This document shows positions 4,951 to 11,589 of a stretch of 30,392 nt of DNA, piece by piece (the first letter of the stretch is position 1; every line of letters begins with the position of its first letter). Origin of the DNA: a virus; the IMG/VR virus record IMGVR_UViG_3300048064_000059, positions 1 to 30,392 of that record; one strand, given 5' to 3'. The notes beneath the pieces were generated by a model. The model had not been told where the DNA came from. It made no database searches and worked only from the letters and a program-made list of their open reading frames with translations. A program made the position numbers and the translations under genes.

Positions 4951-4952
4951 AC

Positions 4953-6590
4953 CTATATCCACGAATCTCCATCCATAGGTCTGCCAAGAGCAGTCTCCAT
5001 GAATTTATCTAAATCTTCCTGTAACATTTCTTCTTTATGTTGGTTATAAGACAATGTTTGGTCTCTATCCATTACTTCTACCCAGTAGTTAGCTGCAATA
5101 GCTAAGGCGTCTATTTGGTCATCATGCCTTAGTGCACCTTTATCCCTTGTTATCCTAGTCATTTGTCTAAATAACTGGTGGTCAGGGTCTAACTGAAAGT
5201 CATCTTTGATAAGCTTATCATCAATAACTAACCTATGGGTATTCATAATAGGCTCTAATGTGTCTATTATACGCTTCTCTTTCTGTATACTGTGACGTAC
5301 TTCCTCTACATTACAAGGATGTATGTCAGCCAATACAGGCTTTAGAAGCTGTGTTGCCATTCCATCACCAAAGTTACTCTCAATGACGATATCATTAACG
5401 TCATGTTTCTTGGCTATATTGGCTAGCTTCTTAAGTGTGTCATCAGAGTATCCACCGTCTAGACCACCAATGGCAGTCAGGTACAATACACCGTGTAACA
5501 TCTTAAGTACACAATAGGCTGTTTTATCTGCCCCTCGACCCGCTGGGTCAATAGACATAACTGAGCCTTCAAACTCTGTAAATTCATCAGACATATATAG
5601 GTAAGAAGTCCAATAGTCACCCTTAAGTCCTACATTAGGTAACTCAGAGTCAACAGCTTTGATTTGGTCTATACCTGAAGCCCATTGTATTTTGGCTGGA
5701 GCTTCTGTCCATGTGCTGCAACCTGAGGCTATAATAAGGTCATTAAGCTTCAATGGGTATTTATTGGCGTCAGATAGACTAGTATCCAACATAAACTGTA
5801 AATTAAAGCCTGACCTACCATATGAGCTTAAACGCTCCATTAAGTCGATTTCATTAAATCTATCAGGGTCAGTAGGGTCTCCCTCTTTTCCGTCCATATC
5901 AGCGATTATAGGGGCTAATTTATGCCCATATCCAGTCCTTTGTGCTTGGTTAGGAATCAATGCTGACCATATACGTGTCTTGAACCCACGTTCTTCTAAA
6001 TCATTGTATAAGGACATCTCTGTTTGTGGTGTCCCAAGAAAGATAATACGACCTATTTTAGGCTTTATAATAGCGTCAAACTCTTTTACGGTCTCACCTA
6101 AGCGGTCACGCATGAGTTGAGTCTGTGAGTTATTGGCAGATTCTACGTCATCAGCAATAATAATATCAGCTCGTGAGCCTGTTAGCTGTCCCGTAATCCC
6201 CATAGACTTCACTGAGGGGGCGTGTGAAGCCTGTGCTGGGGCAACATCAAAGGATACCTTAGAATGTCTTTGGCTATCCTTAGGTTGTAGATGTTGTAAT
6301 AACGGCATTTCTGCAATTAGTCTTTGTGTAAATGTACTAAAGTCATCAGCCCTCGTTTTACTAGCTGATACTACCAATATGTTACGCTGAGGGTTCAGCA
6401 GTAATTGGTGACATACAAACGCAGAAGTAATCCAAGACTTTCCTACGCCCCTAAAAGCCTCTATTACTATACGTTTCTCTTTAGATTGTAAATAGTCTGC
6501 TATATCGTATTGTATAGGTGTTGGCTCAGGTAAATTTAGGTGTTTCCAAGCTAGATACAAGAAGTTCTTAAAGTTATCTATCTTATTCAT
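4953..6590 (-). CDS. Terminase large subunit (T7 gp19-like)
   Basis: The packaging motor ATPase and nuclease, which threads DNA into the prohead through the portal and cuts concatemers. 545 aa against 586 in T7. The Walker A loop is FRGVGKSW at about residues 46-53. It is followed by the T7-type block SVKSMGITGQLTGSRADIII and the Walker B strand IIIADDVE. The nuclease half has SIDPAGRGADKTAY, ESNFGDGMA, MTRITRDKGALRHDD and DDQIDALA, all matching T7 gp19 from memory. The ATG at 6590 overlaps the TerS stop by eight bases with no clear Shine-Dalgarno, so it is likely translated by coupling. It is the last late gene before a hairpin cluster. Confidence 0.97.
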   Translation of the reverse strand: MNKIDNFKNFLYLAWKHLNLPEPTPIQYDIADYLQSKEKRIVIEAFRGVGKSWITSAFVCHQLLLNPQRNILVVSASKTRADDFSTFTQRLIAEMPLLQHLQPKDSQRHSKVSFDVAPAQASHAPSVKSMGITGQLTGSRADIIIADDVESANNSQTQLMRDRLGETVKEFDAIIKPKIGRIIFLGTPQTEMSLYNDLEERGFKTRIWSALIPNQAQRTGYGHKLAPIIADMDGKEGDPTDPDRFNEIDLMERLSSYGRSGFNLQFMLDTSLSDANKYPLKLNDLIIASGCSTWTEAPAKIQWASGIDQIKAVDSELPNVGLKGDYWTSYLYMSDEFTEFEGSVMSIDPAGRGADKTAYCVLKMLHGVLYLTAIGGLDGGYSDDTLKKLANIAKKHDVNDIVIESNFGDGMATQLLKPVLADIHPCNVEEVRHSIQKEKRIIDTLEPIMNTHRLVIDDKLIKDDFQLDPDHQLFRQMTRITRDKGALRHDDQIDALAIAANYWVEVMDRDQTLSYNQHKEEMLQEDLDKFMETALGRPMDGDSWI

Positions 6591-6795
6591 CTGTGTCGAA
6601 CGGTAAGTCCTCTAGTATGTTGTTAGCTTTTTCTACGATATCAGGACTTGAGTAAGTCTTACAGATATCTAAGCATACCTTCATCTCACTTGCAGATATT
6701 TCATCACCTGATTTGAGCTTCCTATAAGCATGAGCCACCAGTAATACAGGTAACTCTTCTACTATCTTTTCTATTTGTTCATTTTGGTCTGTCAT
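6583..6795 (-). CDS. Probable terminase small subunit (T7 gp18 position), 70 aa
   Basis: A short acidic helical protein directly before TerL, the T7 gp18 position (89 aa in T7). The central LLVAHAYRKLKSGDEISAS followed by EMKVCLDICKTY matches the pattern of podoviral small terminases, where a K.SGEASAAEL-type turn joins two helices. The ATG at 6795 overlaps the stop of the preceding gene (TAATG). Its role would be to recognise the concatemer and regulate TerL. The assignment rests on position plus this short pattern. Confidence 0.7.
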   Translation of the reverse strand: MTDQNEQIEKIVEELPVLLVAHAYRKLKSGDEISASEMKVCLDICKTYSSPDIVEKANNILEDLPFDTDE

Positions 6796-7067
6796 TATTT
6801 TTGTCCTTTAACTTCTAATTCTCTTACCTTGAGTTCTAAGTCACGAACCCTTTTTACAGTCTCTAAAACTTGTGATGGTGGTTGAAAGTCATCTATCCAA
6901 TTATCATTTTCTTCTACTTCTATTAGCAACATTTTGTAGTTGTACTCTAGGAAAGCTAATCTTTCTTCTATACCAAAGTATGCCCACACAGATACAGCTG
7001 TAATAGCTATTAATGCTAATAAGTTTTTAACAGGTATGGTTATTAATGATTGGTCGTTTATTTTCAT
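6795..7067 (-). CDS. Membrane-anchored coiled-coil protein of the lysis cassette, 90 aa
   Basis: One N-terminal membrane helix at about residues 13-33 (VKNLLALIAITAVSVWAYFG). It is followed by a charged helical region with heptad-like spacing to the C-terminus (VLETVKRVRDLELKVRELEV). This is the shape of an inner-membrane spanin or other lysis accessory protein. T7 has its spanin pair beside gene 18.5, next to the terminase genes. No outer-membrane lipoprotein partner is seen, so spanin remains only one option. It starts in an ATGA overlap with the holin-like gene and ends in a TAATG overlap with TerS. Confidence 0.65.
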   Translation of the reverse strand: MKINDQSLITIPVKNLLALIAITAVSVWAYFGIEERLAFLEYNYKMLLIEVEENDNWIDDFQPPSQVLETVKRVRDLELKVRELEVKGQK

Positions 7068-7498
7068 CTACGTACTGCTGCACTCCCGAAGTAAAATCCT
7101 GACACAGCAGCTAGAAAGTGTGTATCAGCGTTGGTTATAACTATACCTGAGAGTCCCTGAAAGGTAGTTACCTCTTGTGTATAGCCAAATATCCACCAAC
7201 CTTCTTGGACTTGCTCTAAGTACATTAGATGTACAGCAATAGATGGGTCTATAAAGACGGCTAGCTTTGGTAAACATATAATAAAGAATACTGCTAATAA
7301 TGCCATCCAACGACGGGTAACACTTTGGAAGTGTCCACCGTGATTACGTGCGTCCTGTATGGCTGCTCTATCAACCTCAGCACGTTGTATTAAGTGTTTT
7401 TGTTGTTCTGCCTTGTCTTTCTGACTAGCTGACCACAGGCTTAATACACCTGTAAGTAAACTACTACCTAACATGGTAATAACTTCAAAAGGTATCAT
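7064..7498 (-). CDS. Putative three-helix holin, 144 aa
   Basis: Three hydrophobic segments: about residues 6-22 (VITMLGSSLLTGVLSLW), 65-84 (MALLAVFFIICLPKLAVFI), and 118-140 near the C-terminus. A basic, charged linker with QRAEVDRAAIQDARNH lies between the first two. This layout, a short helix, a polar linker and a TRRWMA-type entry into the second helix, recalls the GTA/phage 3TM holin families. It would make the inner-membrane lesion that lets a lysin act. It sits between a small XhlA-like gene and the coiled-coil membrane protein. No endolysin is present in this window. Confidence 0.6.
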   Translation of the reverse strand: MIPFEVITMLGSSLLTGVLSLWSASQKDKAEQQKHLIQRAEVDRAAIQDARNHGGHFQSVTRRWMALLAVFFIICLPKLAVFIDPSIAVHLMYLEQVQEGWWIFGYTQEVTTFQGLSGIVITNADTHFLAAVSGFYFGSAAVRR

Positions 7499-7659
7499 TA
7501 CTTACTCCAAAAATATCCAAGAACAACAGTAGCTATACCACCTAACCACATAAGAAAACTTACAGCTCCCTTACCTTTGGCTACGTCTTCTTGTAACGAC
7601 TCTACTTTTGTCTCCAGTCGGTCTAGCTTTTCGGCTAGTTGTTCTAATGTAACTTTCAT
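7498..7659 (-). CDS. XhlA-like small membrane protein, 53 aa
   Basis: From ATG 7659 to TAA 7498-7500. The N-terminal half is a charged coiled coil (LEQLAEKLDRLETKVESLQ). The C-terminal half is one membrane helix (AVSFLMWLGGIATVVLGYF) ending WSK. This is the architecture of XhlA-type proteins that cooperate with holins. The start lies in an ATGA overlap with the last desaturase gene and the stop in a TAATG overlap with the holin-like gene. This close coupling on both sides supports both the gene and its start. Confidence 0.75.
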   Translation of the reverse strand: MKVTLEQLAEKLDRLETKVESLQEDVAKGKGAVSFLMWLGGIATVVLGYFWSK

Positions 7660-8378
7660 GGTCTCTCCAAAACGTTTTTAATTAAAAATGCGGGTATATC
7701 AAATTCGTACCATTTAATTTTTGTGTTATACCTATTAGGATATTTATGGTGATTGTTATGTAAACAGTCAAACATAGGTAATGGTAAATTAGTTGATTTA
7801 TCAGGTGTATTAAAATTTCTGTATCCATATTTATGTGTTAATACATTTACAATACTAGTAGCATGAAATGTATACATAACAGGTAATAAAACAAAATAAA
7901 CAGTAAATTGTGGGCTAATAAAAATTAACGTAGCCATCATAATAAAATACAATTTAAAATAGTTATTATGCGTATATTTATACAGCGGATTTTTTAACAT
8001 CTTTTTTACTTTAAAAGCATTTAATTTAGAATTATTATATGTATCCCACCAAAACCATGTCTTCCATCCTTCAGACGCTGGGTGTGGGTCTCCTTCTTTA
8101 TCTGAATGTTTATGGTGTGTAATGTGGTTACTTGCCCACAAGATAGCTGACCCTTGCATTAATAAAATGCTTAGATAATGAACCACTGTTTCTATTTCTA
8201 TAGAAGTTTTAAAAGAATTGTGAGAACAGTATCTATGATAATAACAACATAAACAAATTAAAGGAAAAACAATAAGACCTAATAACAAAGACCAGCTAAA
8301 TGGATAATAAATTAAACCAATTATAGCTGTTATTTGAATAACAAATTGAATTGCTAACATTTTATGATGTTGTCTCAT
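7656..8378 (-). CDS. Membrane fatty-acid desaturase C, 240 aa
   Basis: An integral-membrane di-iron desaturase of the SCD/delta-9 type. All histidine boxes are present: HRYCSH (H48, H53), HITHH (H85, H88, H89) followed by SDKEGDPH, and HNNHH (H207, H210, H211). An extra ligand-type His is present in NVLTHKYG. It would insert a double bond in an acyl chain using O2 and electrons, presumably from host ferredoxin or a similar donor. The substrate is unknown. A longer frame opens at 8429, but ATG 8378 sits in an ATGA overlap with desaturase B and aligns with the N-terminus of B, so it is preferred. It is compact for the family. The 3' part is very AT-rich (16 G/C in 60 bases at 7681-7740). Confidence 0.9.
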   Translation of the reverse strand: MRQHHKMLAIQFVIQITAIIGLIYYPFSWSLLLGLIVFPLICLCCYYHRYCSHNSFKTSIEIETVVHYLSILLMQGSAILWASNHITHHKHSDKEGDPHPASEGWKTWFWWDTYNNSKLNAFKVKKMLKNPLYKYTHNNYFKLYFIMMATLIFISPQFTVYFVLLPVMYTFHATSIVNVLTHKYGYRNFNTPDKSTNLPLPMFDCLHNNHHKYPNRYNTKIKWYEFDIPAFLIKNVLERP

Positions 8379-9121
8379 TTTAAAAATATCTTTTCTATAA
8401 ACCATGCGGGTGGGTCTATTTCCCACCATTTATGACCGTGTCTGTAATCTTTTGATATTGTATGATGATAGTTATGCCATCCTTCACCCCAGCTTATAAG
8501 AGAAGTTAGGGGACTGTTGACCGCTGTGCAGTCTTTGTTGGGTTTAACCACAATATAACCAAATTGTTTCATGTGTGGTATAACACCAAACGCACCAGCT
8601 GCCTGATATACACATGCTGCTGGGAATGAGAACGCAAATATACCTAATAATGGGTCTATTGCGTACAATATAGCTATATAACTAAGTAATAAAGTCCAAT
8701 AATGCTTAGTTATAAACATATAATCTTTGTCTTTAAGAATATCCTTTACCATTTCTTTAGGAACAGTAATAGGGTCGTACAATGTAAGCCATGCTCTGAT
8801 ATATCCTATTCTTTCAGGGGATTCATTGTCTTGTTTACTACCACTGTACATATGATGGTATCTGTGCATTGCAGTCCACGATAGTGGGCTACCAAATGCT
8901 GGTATGATTGTAAGATACTTTAGAATTTTAGCTTTGATAGGAGTTGTTTCAAAACTTCTATGAGCCATAAACCTGTGTATGGCAATGTTTGTGCCAAAGA
9001 TATTAACAAACGCCCAAGCGAATAAACCATAAACAATATACTCAGGGAAATAATAACACCCCGCTATTGCTACTATATGATTTATTAATGCTAATAATTG
9101 TACTAACCTTGCATGTTTCAT
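8375..9121 (-). CDS. Membrane fatty-acid desaturase B, 248 aa
   Basis: Same superfamily as its two neighbours. Boxes: HRFMAH (H49, H54), HRYHH (H86, H89, H90), HNYHH (H216, H219, H220) within GEGWHNYHH, then DYRHG and WWEIDPPAWF, which are typical of delta-9 enzymes. A further ligand-type His is in VIPHMKQFG. The usual DPH after the second box is replaced (KQDNESP). Base composition differs from desaturase C (25 G/C in 60 bases at 8461-8520). A GTG at 9127 is possible, but ATG 9121 has GGGGTGG upstream and an ATGA overlap with desaturase A. It likely acts in the host inner membrane; the substrate is unknown. Confidence 0.92.
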   Translation of the reverse strand: MKHARLVQLLALINHIVAIAGCYYFPEYIVYGLFAWAFVNIFGTNIAIHRFMAHRSFETTPIKAKILKYLTIIPAFGSPLSWTAMHRYHHMYSGSKQDNESPERIGYIRAWLTLYDPITVPKEMVKDILKDKDYMFITKHYWTLLLSYIAILYAIDPLLGIFAFSFPAACVYQAAGAFGVIPHMKQFGYIVVKPNKDCTAVNSPLTSLISWGEGWHNYHHTISKDYRHGHKWWEIDPPAWFIEKIFLK

Positions 9122-9801
9122 ATCCACCCCAGTTTTTTAATTACCCAAACAAGTGGGTCAAACTTACAATGTTTTAATTTTGGTTCTATATGATGTTGTT
9201 TATGAAATGATTCTGAAAATGCTAATGGGTACATATAAGGTACATCTTTTACTTTACCTAGATGACACATAATACCAGTAACTAACATTACCCAAAATGT
9301 AGTCATAGCTACTGCTGTTACCCAAATTAAAAACCATTCAATAGGTAGGACTAAGAAAAGTATAACATTGAACACGTAAACCAACGTTGTTTCATATTTA
9401 GTTAAATATAATTGCCATTTATTTCTTAGCCTATCTGTAACAAGTTTAATATTAGATTCTTGTTCATGTGTTCTAAATATAATATTAAACCAGTTTTTGT
9501 ACTTAGGACTATGAGGGTCTCTATCAGTATCAAAATGTTTATGATGATTTCTATGCCATGCACTATAAGATATTGGTGTTCCAATTAATGCAGTCATAGA
9601 TACTACACTCATTATGTTTTGAAACCATACTGGTGGATTCCATAGATTATGTGTAGCCCATCTGTGTATAAACAAACTCATTACAAACTCTAGTAGAAAA
9701 TAAAAAAGTATGTATGTGTATAAAAGTTGTAACCAAGATAATGCTACAAAAGAATATAATGCTAGTAAGAAATAAACTCCAAATAATAATGTAAGTGCCA
9801 C
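9118..9801 (-). CDS. Membrane fatty-acid desaturase A, 227 aa
   Basis: The first of three consecutive desaturases. Boxes: HRWATH (H46, H51), HRNHH (H83, H86, H87) followed by DTDRDPHSP, and HKQHH (H200, H203, H204). A ligand-type His is H180 in MCHLGK. Hydrophobic helices fill residues 3-45 and about 135-180. The start is a GTG at 9801, behind GGGA, directly after the stop of the 175-aa gene; the next in-frame ATG would remove the first membrane segment. At 227 aa it is short for the family but retains every expected metal ligand, so it should be active. The gene is a phage auxiliary metabolic gene in a late operon. Confidence 0.9.
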   Translation of the reverse strand: MALTLLFGVYFLLALYSFVALSWLQLLYTYILFYFLLEFVMSLFIHRWATHNLWNPPVWFQNIMSVVSMTALIGTPISYSAWHRNHHKHFDTDRDPHSPKYKNWFNIIFRTHEQESNIKLVTDRLRNKWQLYLTKYETTLVYVFNVILFLVLPIEWFLIWVTAVAMTTFWVMLVTGIMCHLGKVKDVPYMYPLAFSESFHKQHHIEPKLKHCKFDPLVWVIKKLGWI

Positions 9802-9802
9802 A

Positions 9803-10330
9803 TTAGTATTCCCATGTCATTCTTTTCATAGTTGGTAAGTTACTTGTATAATTTTCAGAGCCTATGTATGTTAAATCTTCTATAGTTAAAGAGCCTAAAC
9901 AAACTCCATCAGCAGTTCCTTGTGTAAAATAAGTATCTATTTCAGCTCCTTTTACACATTCAAGTGCAAACTTAGTACCACCTATTGATTGAATCCAATC
10001 TTTATGTGCTTGATGAAATTCATTTGTATATGTCCATGCTTTACTATTATTTATTTTACCAACCATTACATTTTCCCATGTAAAAATATTGTCTATAAAT
10101 TTGCCTTGAATCCACATACAAACTACACCATCTTTAGCTACTTCTATATTTTTCATATTATGATAATTTTGATTACACATTAAATTTATTAAAAATTCTT
10201 TTTTCTCATCAGCAGTATCTGAATTATTAAAAACTACTGTTCCATTTTCAAAAGAACCAAGACTATCTGTATACAAAGAATCGAATGTAGAACCTGTTGT
10301 AAATGTTTTTTCTGTAAATGTATATGCCAT
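9803..10330 (-). CDS. Hypothetical protein, 175 aa, between tail and desaturase genes
   Basis: Not recognised. A soluble, AT-rich gene product starting MAYTFTEKTFTTGSTFDSL and ending LPTMKRMTWEY. The middle contains IEVAKDGVVCMWIQGKFIDN, then EFHQAHKDWIQSIGGTKFAL and a C-terminal strand region. An alternating strand and helix pattern could be an acetyltransferase-like fold or a small virion protein; neither is shown. The ATG at 10330 follows AGGGAA. It lies between tail-related genes and the desaturase operon and could belong to either. Confidence 0.65.
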   Translation of the reverse strand: MAYTFTEKTFTTGSTFDSLYTDSLGSFENGTVVFNNSDTADEKKEFLINLMCNQNYHNMKNIEVAKDGVVCMWIQGKFIDNIFTWENVMVGKINNSKAWTYTNEFHQAHKDWIQSIGGTKFALECVKGAEIDTYFTQGTADGVCLGSLTIEDLTYIGSENYTSNLPTMKRMTWEY

Positions 10331-10338
10331 TATTTTCC

Positions 10339-10899
10339 CTATGCGTTTATTGAAAAGTTTATTGTGCCACTACTACCAAATACGTTGCCTGTTTGATTTT
10401 GACCACCTACACTTATTGTAAAAAGTTGATTAGCATCATTAGAAAAAGATACACGATAAAAAGTATTTCCATTTACAGTAATAGATGACCAATTACTTTG
10501 AGAGGTTGATATTTCAAAGTGCATATGTCCGCCTACAGTTGTACCCTCAGTAACATATAGTGCCTCTACAACACCAGAACCATAACTGTTATTGCCGATA
10601 CTTCCAATAGTAGTTGTTGTTCCATTAGCATTATCATTAGTTGTACCTACAGTACGACCACTACTGCTTATAAATCCTTTGTTTACTATTCCAGCTTTAA
10701 GTGTTTGTAAGCCGATATTTATTGTAGTTGAAAGGGAAATACTATTTGATGTTCCATAAAAATCTGCTGCTAGTTGTATCTCACCACTAGCTGGTGCATT
10801 ACCTTTACCATAGTATTCAGATAAACTATGAGGTGCAGAGCCACCAAATTCTGTAGCTATTTGACTTAAAGATATTTGACCACTACTTTGTAAAGGCAT
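10339..10899 (-). CDS. Tail-associated structural protein, 186 aa
   Basis: The N-terminus (MPLQSSGQISLSQIATEFG, then APHSLSEYYGK) is a pattern I recognise from many marine phages, where it begins tail-fibre or tail-tip proteins. The rest is Ser/Thr/Gly/Asn-rich beta-type sequence (GTTTTIGSIGNNSYGSG), as in adhesins and fibres. The ATG at 10899 follows AAGGAG inside the end of the S74 gene, overlapping it by 17 bases. It probably decorates or ends the fibre and helps decide host binding, which is inference from composition and neighbours. Confidence 0.7.
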   Translation of the reverse strand: MPLQSSGQISLSQIATEFGGSAPHSLSEYYGKGNAPASGEIQLAADFYGTSNSISLSTTINIGLQTLKAGIVNKGFISSSGRTVGTTNDNANGTTTTIGSIGNNSYGSGVVEALYVTEGTTVGGHMHFEISTSQSNWSSITVNGNTFYRVSFSNDANQLFTISVGGQNQTGNVFGSSGTINFSINA

Positions 10900-11578
10900 T
10901 TTTTAGCTCCTTAATTTCTTCTTTGAGTTCCTTAATACAGTTAATTAGTAAACCATGAATTGCGTCATACTCTACAGTTTTATATTTCTTACCATCTACA
11001 AGTGCTAGTTCTTTTTCTCTTACAGCTTCAGGTAAAACCTTTTCTAATTCTTGTGCAATAATACCAGCAGACTTCTGTCCATTGTGTCTTGTAAATGTAT
11101 ATCCATTTATTTCATCTATTTTATCTAGTGCATTAGGTATCATTTGTATATCTGATTTTAATGCAACATCTGATGTTGTAGTTGAATATGCAACGACATC
11201 ACCATCTACATGTAAGTCGCCATTATTTTTAAGTCTCATATCTTCATTGCCATCAAGAAAAAATCTAAATGTTGTTGTGCCAAATGAAATATAATCATTC
11301 GAATCTCGACCAATATAAGTCATACCATCTCTTAAATCAGGTTCAACACTTATAGTTGTTCCTGATACATCAATCCCACTACCAGCAGTTACACCAGTAA
11401 TAAAAGATGATACGTCTGGAATTTCAGAATGTTTTGCTAGTCTTGTACCACCAGCTGTTGAGCCATCATGTACTCTTAGAGTATTGTTTGTTGTATCTAC
11501 AGTAACTTCTCTGGCACTACCAGTGAAGGAACTATGTTCGGTAGCGGTGCCACCTCTGTGTTGTAGTAGTTTTGCCAT
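10883..11578 (-). CDS. Tail protein with C-terminal S74 intramolecular chaperone domain, 231 aa
   Basis: The N-terminal ~45 residues (LLQHRGGTATEHSSFTG, then VDTTNNTLRVHDGSTAGG) match a phage fibre capping or attachment module. The C-terminal part from about residue 135 is a Peptidase_S74-type domain: SDVALKSDI with candidate Ser136 and Lys141 (the usual +5 spacing), then INGYTF, AGIIAQELEKVLPEAV, and a final coiled coil IKELKEEIKELK. These domains help trimerise fibres and cut themselves off. Here the domain is in a separate short protein just downstream of the gp17-type fibre gene. The ATG at 11578 has CGAGG upstream. Confidence 0.85.
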   Translation of the reverse strand: MAKLLQHRGGTATEHSSFTGSAREVTVDTTNNTLRVHDGSTAGGTRLAKHSEIPDVSSFITGVTAGSGIDVSGTTISVEPDLRDGMTYIGRDSNDYISFGTTTFRFFLDGNEDMRLKNNGDLHVDGDVVAYSTTTSDVALKSDIQMIPNALDKIDEINGYTFTRHNGQKSAGIIAQELEKVLPEAVREKELALVDGKKYKTVEYDAIHGLLINCIKELKEEIKELKNAFTK

Positions 11579-11589
11579 AAGTTACCTCG

